Positions 9,370 to 18,018 of a stretch of 64,000 nucleotides of DNA are shown here, in pieces. The position numbers and the translations under genes were made by a program. This stretch comes from Pelagibaculum spongiae (GTDB taxonomy: Bacteria; Pseudomonadota; Gammaproteobacteria; Enterobacterales; Pelagibaculaceae). The first letter of the stretch is position 1. Every line of letters starts with the position of its first letter. The notes beneath the pieces are model-generated. The model was not told where the DNA came from, did no database searches, and worked only from the letters and a program-made list of their open reading frames with translations. The stretch covers positions 124,001 through 188,000 of the forward strand of contig NZ_QDDL01000005.1 of NCBI RefSeq assembly GCF_003097315.1, in the 5' to 3' direction.

Positions 9370-9812
9370 TGGTTTTTCTTAATCCAGTTTATTAACTGCT
9401 GCTTTGGCAGTGCCCCACTCACCCGATCGATTTCTTTACCCTCTTTGAATAGAATCAGGGTTGGAATGCTGCGGATATTGTATTGCGCTGCCAGCTGCTG
9501 TGCTTGCTCGGTATCTAGTTTGGCTAAAATCACCGACGGCTCTAGTTCGGCAGCGGCTTGTGCATAACCCGGTGCCATCGATTTGCACGGGCCACACCAA
9601 GGCGCCCAGAAATCAACAACCACTGGCAATGCATTTTTACTGATAAATCGATTGAAGTTGCTTTGATTAAGCTCGACCGGTTTTTGTTGGAAAAGCTTTT
9701 CATGACATTTTCCACAAACTGGCTGATCTTCAAGACGTGCTTTTGGCAAACGGTTTAAAGCCTGACAACTTTGGCAGACCATTTGAACTGCTGTGCTGGG
9801 GATATCTGTCAT
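9366..9812 (-). CDS. trxC: Thioredoxin 2 (TrxC)
   Basis: A 148-residue zinc-containing thioredoxin. The N-terminal zinc ribbon has CQSC (13-16) and CGKC (33-36); the thioredoxin fold carries the active site WCGPC at 72-76 and the cis-proline segment RSIPTLILF. It reduces protein disulfides in the cytoplasm, often under oxidative stress. I chose the ATG at 9812, which has GGA 5 bases upstream, rather than the GTG at 9836; a third ATG at 9779 would give the exact family N-terminus. Its stop overlaps the start of the NYN gene. Confidence 0.95.
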   Translation of the reverse strand: MTDIPSTAVQMVCQSCQALNRLPKARLEDQPVCGKCHEKLFQQKPVELNQSNFNRFISKNALPVVVDFWAPWCGPCKSMAPGYAQAAAELEPSVILAKLDTEQAQQLAAQYNIRSIPTLILFKEGKEIDRVSGALPKQQLINWIKKNQ

Positions 9813-10178
9813 AATTCCAATACCTAATTTAACCACTTAGCTCAGCAGGTCACTGCATTGCTTAACAGGTGAGGATTATGCCGCGAAAAAGCGATGTTAA
9901 GAAGTAGTAATATTTAATCTATCGATTAGTTTCTGACTACCGAGTGGTGACCAAAATAGCAGATCATCAATCACTGCGACTCAATAGAGTCGTCCTGTGC
10001 AAAACTGATGATGATGTTGTTAATCAGCAACAACTGGATAAAAGATACCCAGTTGGAGTCAATCTGGTTTAAGGTGTCGCCTCTGCGGCAGTTCACAGTC
10101 CTATGAGCTGTCTGTTTTTTGATCAATTCGATCTCACTTCTCTATTTTAGTTACCCGGCTTATTGGAGCTTTATAACC
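9813..10178. other. Intergenic region with small hairpins, no gene seen
   Basis: Divergent promoter region between trxC (minus) and the methyltransferase-like gene (plus). Two short perfect stems are visible: CGACTC/GAGTCG (9977-9982 with 9987-9992) and CAACTGG/CCAGTTG (10031-10037 with 10049-10055). Neither has a T-tract. No convincing reading frame or RNA gene is seen. Confidence 0.5.
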
Positions 10179-10808
10179 ATGACCTACACAGGTTCGGCAC
10201 ACTCGATGAGTGAATTTAAACTTAGCCCTGAGCTGCTCAAGCTGATTGATGCCGTGAACAACCGCAGTGCAGAGTTAACGGGTGATGATGGGGATAAATG
10301 CATTGGTAGCCAGTTACCCACAGTGAATCGGGCGTTTGAAGAGATCCAGAGACGAGGATTACCCGCTGGTAATCAGTTTTGTGATTGGGGTAGTGGATTA
10401 GGCGGTGTGTGTGGTGTTGCCGCATTGAATGGCTTTAAGTCATTAGGAATCGAATTTCATCACCAGTTTGTAGTCGCAGCTCGTGAAATTGCCGAAGCAC
10501 AAAATTTACCGATTACTTATTGTGAAGGCACTTTTTTCGTACCGGGCGACGAAACCTTGTCAGACAAGCATTCTCGAATGATTATGACTTACGACAAGTT
10601 GGCTTGGGAGCAAACAGAATTATCTCATCAAGACATTGATGTGGTGTTTTCCTACCCATGGCCAGGTGAAGAAGGTTTCACCGATCGAGTATTTTTACGC
10701 CATGCTAAACCAGGCACTTTACTGGTGACCTTCCACGGTTGTGATCAATTACTGGTTCAGAGAAAAACTGAAGACCAAAACCATCTGGAAGTTATTGACT
10801 GGATGTAA
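10179..10808 (+). CDS. SAM-dependent methyltransferase-like protein
   Basis: About 209 residues with a Rossmann-type SAM-binding start: FCDWGSGLGGVCGVAAL, then an acidic residue at the end of the next strand (LGIEFHHQ) about 20 residues on. The later VVFSYPWPGEE segment sits where the catalytic loop of class I methyltransferases lies. No specific substrate can be named. The ATG at 10179 has GGAG about 11 bases upstream; a second ATG at 10206 is possible. A strong terminator follows directly. Confidence 0.7.
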   Translation: MTYTGSAHSMSEFKLSPELLKLIDAVNNRSAELTGDDGDKCIGSQLPTVNRAFEEIQRRGLPAGNQFCDWGSGLGGVCGVAALNGFKSLGIEFHHQFVVAAREIAEAQNLPITYCEGTFFVPGDETLSDKHSRMIMTYDKLAWEQTELSHQDIDVVFSYPWPGEEGFTDRVFLRHAKPGTLLVTFHGCDQLLVQRKTEDQNHLEVIDWM

Positions 10809-10827
10809 ATATTCGCCAGTTTTAGAG

Positions 10828-10859
10828 TGCGGCTGATTAATAACCAGCCGCATTTTTTT
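10828..10859 (+). terminator. Rho-independent terminator
   Basis: TGCGGCTG at 10828-10835 pairs with CAGCCGCA at 10845-10852, followed by seven T residues. It overlaps the stop codon of the convergent gene that begins at 10858. Confidence 0.9.
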
Positions 10860-11478
10860 ATGCTGCTTGTTTATTTTTTTGCTCAGTTTGTGGGTCCTTT
10901 TTGGTCACATCAGGCTTATTAAAAAGATTAAGTAGTAAGCGAATTATCAAACCGCCTAGCATTAAAGCGATGGCGTCTTTTAAATCGAACATCTTTTCTT
11001 TCAAAGTTTTAGGTTCATATGAGCTATCTAATAATTGATAATTACTATTTGGATAAGCTGCATCGAACTTCTCTCTCAGGCTAGATGGAACCTCTGACCC
11101 GTCACGCAATAACCCGGTATAACTTGCCGTGCCGATTAAGTCGGTAATCGATGGTGCTTGCTCGCTGTCCAAAATATAAGCGACCTTACCGGTTGAAGAG
11201 ATGATAACAGGGGTATAGAAGGTTTTACCCAGCTGGCGTTTTTTCTTTCTGGATTGAATAGTGTATTCATAAACGTTGGCTAGATCGACAGTACCGCCGT
11301 TGACCGTTGCATACCTTAATTGATTACCAGTATTGGCCAACTCACCAATTTCAACCGTAACGGCTTCCTGATTAATGTTGCGTTGCTGATAAATTTCCCA
11401 CAGCTCATATCCAACAAAAAACAAACCGACCAGAAATGCATAATTAGCTAATTTTTTGAATTTATTAATCACACCCAT
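10858..11478 (-). CDS. Hypothetical membrane protein with two transmembrane segments
   Basis: A 206-residue protein with an N-terminal hydrophobic segment (about 11-28, YAFLVGLFFVGYEL), a soluble middle part of about 130 residues that is probably periplasmic, a second hydrophobic segment near 168-185 (IALMLGGLIIRLLLNLF), and a charged Lys/Gln-rich tail. I do not recognise a family. It stands alone between intergenic gaps and converges on the methyltransferase-like gene, sharing its terminator region. Confidence 0.7.
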   Translation of the reverse strand: MGVINKFKKLANYAFLVGLFFVGYELWEIYQQRNINQEAVTVEIGELANTGNQLRYATVNGGTVDLANVYEYTIQSRKKKRQLGKTFYTPVIISSTGKVAYILDSEQAPSITDLIGTASYTGLLRDGSEVPSSLREKFDAAYPNSNYQLLDSSYEPKTLKEKMFDLKDAIALMLGGLIIRLLLNLFNKPDVTKKDPQTEQKNKQAA

Positions 11479-12103
11479 CTCCCCAAAAAACTTTCTTGAA
11501 ATTTTTTTGAACAGTCAAATAAGAGTAATCTTATCTGCTGCTTAGCGAATAAATATTACAAGTAAAATTGATAAAATTAAATAACGTTAATTCTACATCT
11601 TCTGTAATTCATCAATTCTTTGATCTGACTACTTCACTCGACAAGGCTGGGTACAATCAATATGTCGCCAGCTGTTGCTATGAGAAGATCTTTTAATTTT
11701 TTTTTGGAGATGAAGGTTTTCGAATCGCAGGAAATTATTTTGTTGTTGATAAGTTATGAAACCATGCGCGATCAAACTTCAAAATACAGACTGATAAAGG
11801 GTCGGTTGTTTTTTAATCCACAGCCCTTTTTTGTTCTTATGACTAAGCGATGTAAATTGAATATTTGCCGCTGATGGCTACTAGTTGCAAGCAGAAGAAA
11901 AACCTTACAGAAAGCGCAAAAATAAAGTGTTTAATGCTTAAAAATCACTGGCGAAGACTGTTTTTTATTCACAGGCCGCTAGCATTCTGAATAATATCTA
12001 ACCAGATTGGATTAATTGTGCTGCTATCTGTCTGGATCAAGGCAATCTGTGCATAAAAAAAGTTATTATTCTGCGCTTTGTTATTTGACGACAGGTAGTT
12101 TCG
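11479..12103. other. Intergenic region, nothing clear seen
   Basis: A 625-bp AT-rich gap between divergent genes. A 70-codon frame at 11662-11874 has no good ribosome-binding site and no recognisable product, so I treat it as chance. No RNA gene, repeat or terminator is evident. It should hold the promoters of both flanking genes. Confidence 0.4.
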
Positions 12104-13222
12104 GTGAATCAGAAGACTGGACGTAATCAACCCTGCCCATGCGGTAGCGGTAAAAAGCATAAGCGCTGCTGTATGAACAGCACAGGCAAGGCTAACCCAG
12201 ATCAACTGCATCAACAGCTGCAAGATTGTTCTGGTCGTTTGATGCCAGCACTCTATTCCTTTTTCCGTAATGGTTCCGCTCCAGATGCGATGAGCCAAGC
12301 ATGGAAAGCCTTCACTTGTGACCATCCGTTGACCATGGATGAAGAGCAACAAAGTGAAGTAGAAGAGCTTTTCTTTCCATGGCTGTTTTTCAATTGGAAA
12401 CCCGAAGGTCAAAAGCTCTCAGTTGCCGAACAGTTTTTATCTAGCTTTGCCGAGAAAACCGAGCGTTTGTCTCGTGAATTGATTCTGGCTGGTTGTAAAG
12501 AAGGCTTTGCTTATTACCAAGTAACTGAGGTGACTGCTGGCAGCAGCATTCAGTTAAAACAGTTGGCGACTGGAAAAAAATTGTTGGTGCGCGAGCAAGT
12601 GTTATCGATGCAAATTGCTTCTGAAGGCATTTTGTTTGCTCGTCTGGTCGAAATTCGAGGTGAGCTATTTATCTTTGGCTGTGCGCCATGGATTCTGCCT
12701 GAATCTCATGCGCAAGAATTAACCGATCTTGGTACTTCGGATCTTCAAATTTTGCTGACGCGTTATTTTGATATTCGCCAGACAGTTTTTCAGCAAATGG
12801 AAAAGCAAGCCGATGAAATGGTGGATGCTATTTTGCAGCAATCACCAATAGAAGAAACCTTACAAGCTCAAGTACCGTCATTAGAAGCTAAAGCCACTGA
12901 AAAGAATGTCAAAGCGGATCAAACAACAGCAGGTTTGCAGGTTTGGAAACTAGAATGCTCCGTTCCTGAAGCTTATGACGCACTAAAAACACTGGCCGGT
13001 CGAAACCCTAGTGATGAACTACTGCTGTCGGATGCAAGTTATGACTCGAATGGAGTATTGCTGTCGTTTAGCATTCCCTGGTTAGAGAAACAGCAAACTT
13101 TGGCAGAGTTAATTGTTTCTAATGATCGGCTCAGTGTTCGTTGTAGCCCAGAGCAGCGGGATCCAGTAGCACGTCGAATTCGCCGCAGATTGGGTAAAAA
13201 GGTTTCATTACTAGGCGATTAA
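12104..13222 (+). CDS. SEC-C motif protein, unknown function
   Basis: A 372-residue protein beginning with a GTG start and a SEC-C zinc-binding motif at residues 10-23 (QPCPCGSGKKHKRCC, pattern C-x-C-x8-C-C), as at the C-terminus of SecA and in many small adaptor proteins. The rest is acidic, Gln- and Leu-rich, with no family I recognise. The C-terminal 90 residues end in a basic RRIRRRLGKK. ACAGG lies about 8 bases before the start. A DUF1186-type gene, whose relatives often carry their own SEC-C motif, lies 4 kb downstream. Confidence 0.75.
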   Translation: MNQKTGRNQPCPCGSGKKHKRCCMNSTGKANPDQLHQQLQDCSGRLMPALYSFFRNGSAPDAMSQAWKAFTCDHPLTMDEEQQSEVEELFFPWLFFNWKPEGQKLSVAEQFLSSFAEKTERLSRELILAGCKEGFAYYQVTEVTAGSSIQLKQLATGKKLLVREQVLSMQIASEGILFARLVEIRGELFIFGCAPWILPESHAQELTDLGTSDLQILLTRYFDIRQTVFQQMEKQADEMVDAILQQSPIEETLQAQVPSLEAKATEKNVKADQTTAGLQVWKLECSVPEAYDALKTLAGRNPSDELLLSDASYDSNGVLLSFSIPWLEKQQTLAELIVSNDRLSVRCSPEQRDPVARRIRRRLGKKVSLLGD

Positions 13223-13261
13223 AATCAAGCCAGATTAACGCTTACCTCTAAAGTGGTAATC

Positions 13262-13306
13262 AAGAAAAACAGTTGTATTTTTTTTAACTGGCTGTTTTTT
13301 CTTGTT
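13262..13306 (+). terminator. Probable terminator after the SEC-C gene
   Basis: AAGAAAAACAG near 13262-13272 can pair with CTGTTTTTTCTT at 13292-13303, with an inner CAGTT/AACTG stem (13270-13274 with 13286-13290), and the right arm is T-rich. The stem is AT-rich and the alternative pairings compete, so this is weaker than the other terminators here. Confidence 0.45.
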
Positions 13307-13334
13307 AAAAAAGCAATAAAACTAGCTCAGGATG

Positions 13335-13480
13335 TTGTGTCAAACAAACACAATAGAGGTATAGATAAAAGACAAGCTGAAAGTTAGGGTAATTATGCAG
13401 GCAGGTATTTATATCAGCCTGGTGTGTTGCTGAGTTTTTGACAAATATGTCAGACGCGGAGCTGGTCTCCGCGTTTTTTT
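13335..13480 (+). ncRNA. Candidate small RNA ending at an orphan terminator
   Basis: A strong terminator (ACGCGGAG 13454-13461 with CTCCGCGT 13467-13474, seven Ts) has no gene directly before it on the plus strand; the SEC-C gene ended 230 bp earlier and has its own terminator-like hairpin. A promoter-like pair TTGTGT (13335-13340) and TATAGA (13360-13365) lies upstream with a 19-base spacer. The span includes a CAGGC/GCCTG hairpin and a 12-codon frame starting at 13395 with AGGG upstream. It could be a small RNA of about 110 bases, or only a second terminator. Confidence 0.3.
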
Positions 13481-13781
13481 ATTCTGTCAAACCATCAATA
13501 AACGCCTTAGCCTTATCTAGAGCACCTTTACTCGCATCAACAGCTTCATTACTTAACGCTTTCGCTTTCTCTACCCCTTGTTGCGCCGAGCAGCGGGTTC
13601 TTTCTCCCAAACATTTTGCCTTGCAGCTTGATTGCTTCGTTTCTTCTCCGATATTGCTTAACTCGCAGCGAGTATTACAAAGCTTTTGCTTTTGCGGGCA
13701 ATCTAGAATGTCAAAGGCAGAAGCTGGGCCAGATAACATAAATGTTACTGCTAGAGCGGGTAATAGCTTGATATAGCGCAT
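13479..13781 (-). CDS. Small secreted cysteine-containing protein, unknown function
   Basis: A 100-residue protein with a clear signal peptide (MRYIKLLPALAVTFMLSG, cleavage after ASA near residue 22). The mature part has six cysteines in its first half, an even number suited to periplasmic disulfides, followed by an amphipathic Ala/Lys-rich helix that contains no cysteine. I do not recognise the family. It overlaps the tail of the plus-strand terminator at 13454-13480. Confidence 0.75.
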   Translation of the reverse strand: MRYIKLLPALAVTFMLSGPASAFDILDCPQKQKLCNTRCELSNIGEETKQSSCKAKCLGERTRCSAQQGVEKAKALSNEAVDASKGALDKAKAFIDGLTE

Positions 13782-14278
13782 GTAGATAGTCTCGGCTGAC
13801 CTGAGTAGTACTTTTTTTATTATATCCTTGTCAGCTAAACAGCTCCATTGACTTTCGATATCTATCCCTGAGGTTAAAACTGCTTTTGAATAGCCTATGA
13901 CATCTTGCTGAGAGATAATCTTTGATTACAATGACATGTCTTTAAAAATAGTTTTAAAAGAACATGTTTTTTTATAATTATTAGTCTATGAAAATATTTG
14001 TTATTTTAGAATTTTGTTATAACGAATAATCGTTGTATAGCAAAAATACCATCTATCAATTTTAAAAAAAATGAATTTTTTGCTGCCATAGATTCAAATG
14101 AATAGGTAGTAAAACCTGAGGATCACCTTTAGCAATTGATTAAAGTTGAACTTTTGTCACATTTTTTTGCGGATAGCTATGGCTTGCACCAGCCAAGATA
14201 ACCTACATCAAAGAACCTGCTATCGAAGCTTGTTATTTTCTTGATCAATTTATTTTTAACAGCCTCAGGGAGAAAAGC
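13782..14278. other. AT-rich intergenic region upstream of the GGDEF-EAL gene
   Basis: A 497-bp gap of strongly AT-rich sequence, with long A and T runs near 13930-14090. No gene, repeat or RNA is recognised. The last bases hold the ribosome-binding site AGGGAGA (14267-14273) for the next gene. The AT-rich tract may bind nucleoid proteins such as H-NS-like silencers; this is only inference. Confidence 0.4.
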
Positions 14279-17020
14279 GTGATCAGAATCGCGGTAGCGG
14301 TTTGCTTGCTGCTATACAGCCTTGTTAGCGCTGCAACTAGCTTAACTGAGCAAGAGCAAGCTTGGTTGGGGGAAAAAGACCGTACCTTCTCAATAGGAAT
14401 GGTTTCAGTCCCACCTTATTATTTTGCTGGTGAAAATAGTCGGGTAGCAGGTTATTCCCATGATGTTCTGCAACTAATCGCCAAGCAGTTAGATCTTCAA
14501 TTTAGATATCGTCTCTATCCAAGTTTTGCAGAAGTAAAAACTGCGGTACTGTCTGGTGAATTAGATGTCGCTGCTGCGATAAACCCAAGTGTAAAACGGC
14601 GAAAAAACTACGAATTTACAAGGCCTTATCTTTATATAGAAAACCGATATTTCTCCAAGCGTGGTACCCAAATTGATACCAATAATCTAACTGGTGTTAA
14701 AATAGGTGTTTCTCGCGGTACATTATTATCAGAATGGCTAATTAAAAATCATCCTGAAGCAATTGTTTTTGAAGCAGATACTTCAAAAGATTTATTGAAG
14801 CTCTTATCTAACCGTAGCATTGACTTGATTGCAGGTGTGTCTGGCAGTATTGAGTGGAATGCTCGTCAATCAAGCATTAATGACATTGAAATGGCCGGTG
14901 ATGTGGTTTTGGATTACCAGGAATCCTTCGGTACCAACAAGGATAAGCGTCAGCTGATTGATATATTACAAAAAGGTTTGTCGGGTATTTCGACGGATCA
15001 ATGGCGTCAGCTAGAGCGACGTTGGTTAACCGGTCAGGATGATTCAATCTGGGATCAAATTCGTCAGCTGGGTATATATTTGATCATCGGCATGATTTTT
15101 CTTGGCATTATGGCGGTACTGGTCTGGAACCGTTCACTGCAGTGGCAAATTAAAGCACGTCGTCAGGCAGAACTAGCACAGCGCAGCCGTCGTGAAATGT
15201 TGGAAGCATCTTCGACCATGGAATCTCGTCGTCGAGTATCGGCCATGTTTAGTAAGATGCTGGAAGCCGAATTACCCGAAACAGTTTGCTTGCATTGGAC
15301 AGTTCAAACTTCTGGTCAAGTTATTCTGGAAGGTGCTAGTGGTGTTCAAGCGGCAATAAAACAAAAAATGGCAGAACAGTGCCAGTTAAAGTTAAAAGAT
15401 ATTCGCCAGCGCCCAGCTAAATTGATTTCACTGATTAAAGCGTCTGAAGATTGGGCTCAATTTATGGATTATTGCGAACAGGTTCATTCACCGGTAAGAA
15501 TGCTTGAGCCGATTGTTTGCCGTAGTCGCTTAATTGGCTTTGTTTCAATTCATGCTTCAGTTGAATCATCAAAAAGCTTTGAGCCTGGAATGACAGAGCA
15601 AGGGAAGGTTTCTGCATCGGTACGTTTCTTTGAACTGGTAATGGAGCGATTTGAAGATCGTCGCCGACTCTATGAAATGGCGCACCAGGATTCTTTAACC
15701 GGCCTACCTAACCGCCGCCAACTTTATGAAGAATTAACCCAAATGTTGTCGCAAGGTGAAGTCGGTGCCTTGCTGTTTATCGATTTGGACCATTTTAAAA
15801 TGGTTAACGATAGTCTCGGCCATGAAGTAGGCGATTTGCTGTTAAAAGCGGTGGCTAGTCGTTTCCAATGCATGCTCAGTGAAGATCAGATGCTGGCGCG
15901 ACTTGGTGGCGATGAGTTTGTTATGGTGATGCCTCGCTGCAATGGTGCTCAGACAGAAGAAATGGCGCAAACGTTATCCACTTTAATGGAAGATAGCGTG
16001 ACGGTTTCTGGCCAGGAAGTGTATCTCTCACCAAGTATTGGTATTGCGCTTTACCCAGAAAATGGCAAGAACGTCGATACGTTGATTCGTAATGCTGATG
16101 CCGCGATGTATCAGGCCAAAGACAAAGGCCGTAACCGCTGGCAGTTTTACGACATATCCATGACAGTAAAAGCCAGAGAGCGATTAAACCTTTTAGGTGA
16201 TTTACGTCTGGCACTCGCTCGTAAAGACTTTGAACTCTACTACCAGCCACAGCACGACATGGTCTCTGGCAACATTATTGGTGCTGAGGCATTGATTCGT
16301 TGGAATCACCAACAACTAGGTTTTATCACACCAGATAAATTTATTCCGTTGGCAGAAGAATCAGGCCTGATCTTACCCTTGGGTGAATGGGTGCTGGAAA
16401 CTGCCTGTAATCAGATGACGCGCTGGAAAGAAAAAGGCATTCAGCTAGAGCGAATATCGGTCAATATATCGATGGCTCAGCTGCACCAACCGGGCTTGAT
16501 TGCTCGGGTTGAAGGAGTATTAGAGCGTACTGCTTGCCGACCGGAATGGTTGGAATTTGAAGTTACTGAAAGCTATTTAATGTCGGATCCAGTGGAAGCA
16601 GGCAGGCTACTGGCACAAATTCGCTCAATGGGCATTATGGTTGCGCTGGATGACTTCGGTACCGGTTATTCATCGATGAGCTATTTAAATGCATTGCCGT
16701 TGGATCGGTTGAAAATTGACCGTAGCTTTGTATTTAAACTGCCTGATGAAGATGAAGGCGCGATTGTTCGAGCGATTATTGCAATGTGTCAATGTTTGAA
16801 CATTGGTATTGTTGCTGAAGGCATTGAAAAAAAAGAACAAAAACAATTTATGATGGAGCAAGGTTGTGACTTGGCTCAGGGATATCTTTATTCCCGGCCA
16901 TTGCCTTGCCATGAGTTCGAAAAATACTTCGCCAATTTGCCCGAATTTAATCAAAACGATGCTCAAACCCAGTCGCTAATTCAGCGACCAAATCCCCCAA
17001 CCCAAGTTGAACCTGCTTGA
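14279..17020 (+). CDS. Periplasmic-sensor c-di-GMP protein (SBP_bac_3, GGDEF, EAL)
   Basis: A 913-residue inner-membrane protein. A signal peptide (1-18) is followed by a periplasmic solute-binding domain of the SBP_bac_3 type (about 30-258), a transmembrane segment (about 264-285), a coiled linker and possible GAF-like region (about 300-455), a GGDEF domain starting LTGLPNRR near 471 with an intact GGDEF motif at 543-547, and an EAL domain with EAL at 670-672, DDFGTGYSS near 790 and a conserved EGIE. Both catalytic motifs look complete, so it may make and degrade c-di-GMP. No RxxD inhibitory site precedes the GGDEF. The start is GTG with AGGGAGA 5 bases upstream. The ligand is unknown; amino acids are common for this sensor type. 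Confidence 0.92.
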   Translation: MIRIAVAVCLLLYSLVSAATSLTEQEQAWLGEKDRTFSIGMVSVPPYYFAGENSRVAGYSHDVLQLIAKQLDLQFRYRLYPSFAEVKTAVLSGELDVAAAINPSVKRRKNYEFTRPYLYIENRYFSKRGTQIDTNNLTGVKIGVSRGTLLSEWLIKNHPEAIVFEADTSKDLLKLLSNRSIDLIAGVSGSIEWNARQSSINDIEMAGDVVLDYQESFGTNKDKRQLIDILQKGLSGISTDQWRQLERRWLTGQDDSIWDQIRQLGIYLIIGMIFLGIMAVLVWNRSLQWQIKARRQAELAQRSRREMLEASSTMESRRRVSAMFSKMLEAELPETVCLHWTVQTSGQVILEGASGVQAAIKQKMAEQCQLKLKDIRQRPAKLISLIKASEDWAQFMDYCEQVHSPVRMLEPIVCRSRLIGFVSIHASVESSKSFEPGMTEQGKVSASVRFFELVMERFEDRRRLYEMAHQDSLTGLPNRRQLYEELTQMLSQGEVGALLFIDLDHFKMVNDSLGHEVGDLLLKAVASRFQCMLSEDQMLARLGGDEFVMVMPRCNGAQTEEMAQTLSTLMEDSVTVSGQEVYLSPSIGIALYPENGKNVDTLIRNADAAMYQAKDKGRNRWQFYDISMTVKARERLNLLGDLRLALARKDFELYYQPQHDMVSGNIIGAEALIRWNHQQLGFITPDKFIPLAEESGLILPLGEWVLETACNQMTRWKEKGIQLERISVNISMAQLHQPGLIARVEGVLERTACRPEWLEFEVTESYLMSDPVEAGRLLAQIRSMGIMVALDDFGTGYSSMSYLNALPLDRLKIDRSFVFKLPDEDEGAIVRAIIAMCQCLNIGIVAEGIEKKEQKQFMMEQGCDLAQGYLYSRPLPCHEFEKYFANLPEFNQNDAQTQSLIQRPNPPTQVEPA

Positions 17021-17187
17021 TTGCTAAATAGACATATGATCGTTGGTTAGCGCCTCTTTCTAGTTGATCTCTAGTTGATCAAACAGATTTGATTACGCTT
17101 GATGCTGCAGGCGTGTATCATTAATCTCACTTGCTCAGCGGGTGAATATGGCGTGTCAGCCAGCAATAAAAAAAGGGGTGAATTATC

Positions 17188-18018
17188 ATGAAAAATACCG
17201 TGATGTGTGACCATCAAGAAGTGTGGTCTGAGCTGGAAAACCTCAGCGGTTATTTTCCCCGTGAAGCGTTGCAACAAGTGCTGCAACGTCGTCAGGCTTT
17301 TTACCCTTTACTGGCTGAAGAACTCTCTGTTTTAGCCAATCATCCCGATCAAATTCTTACCAAAAACAGCAGCTATTTCCGGCATATTTTCAGCTTGTTA
17401 GTGATGGCACAGTGGCGTGAAAAACAAGCTTGGCCTTTGATTATCAAGCTACTAAAAAATGGTCAGCAGCACCTGGATTTACTGTTAGGTGATGTACTTC
17501 CTGAAGCTTTTCCACAGATTATCGCTTCCTTGTGCCATGGCGATTTAGCACCGCTAAAACAGCTGATCGAAGATCAAGAAGCCGATGATTTCTTGCGTGT
17601 GGTAATGCTGCAAGCGCTGTTTATTCTTTATAAAGAACAGGACCTACCTCGCCAACAATTAGTGGATTATCTACAACAGCTGTGTACTGAAAAGCTGGAG
17701 CGGTCTGCCGGAGAAGTTTGGGATTACTTGGTTTTACTATGTTCTGAAAATCATCTTCATGAGCTTAAACCACAGATCATAAAATGTTTTGATGATCAGC
17801 TGGTGGAAACCTATTTTATTAGCCGAACCGAAGCGCTGGATCTATTTAACAAGCAAGTAGAGCCTTGGGTTTTCTTTGCCTATATCACCGATTTAGTCGA
17901 AATGATTAAGGGCTGGGAATGCTTTTTGCCGGATGCGCTAAACGAAGATGAAGCTGCTGAATTAGCTACTTTTGAATCGGATCTACAATCACTCAAAGAT
18001 TATAAAGAGCAGCCCTAA
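17188..18018 (+). CDS. DUF1186 family protein
   Basis: A 276-residue, mostly helical, acidic protein that resembles the DUF1186 family (HEAT-like helical repeats, with segments such as HIFSLLVMAQWREKQAWPLI and YFISRTEALDLF). The function of the family is unknown. Relatives often end in a SEC-C motif, but this copy ends in DYKEQP without one. AAGGGG lies about 11 bases before the ATG. Its stop codon is directly followed by the stop of the convergent DUF192 gene, with no bases between. Confidence 0.78.
   Translation: MKNTVMCDHQEVWSELENLSGYFPREALQQVLQRRQAFYPLLAEELSVLANHPDQILTKNSSYFRHIFSLLVMAQWREKQAWPLIIKLLKNGQQHLDLLLGDVLPEAFPQIIASLCHGDLAPLKQLIEDQEADDFLRVVMLQALFILYKEQDLPRQQLVDYLQQLCTEKLERSAGEVWDYLVLLCSENHLHELKPQIIKCFDDQLVETYFISRTEALDLFNKQVEPWVFFAYITDLVEMIKGWECFLPDALNEDEAAELATFESDLQSLKDYKEQP

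Noticed and set aside
11662-11874. 70-codon frame in the gap before the SEC-C gene
   Set aside because: No ribosome-binding site, odd composition (poly-Phe stretches from T-runs) and no recognisable product.
12262-12412. Minus-strand frame at 11969-12412
   Set aside because: Lies opposite the SEC-C gene start and has no domain or binding site; a shadow frame.
13438-13776. 112-codon plus-strand frame opposite the small secreted Cys protein
   Set aside because: The minus strand has a clear signal peptide and paired cysteines; the plus frame also runs through a terminator.
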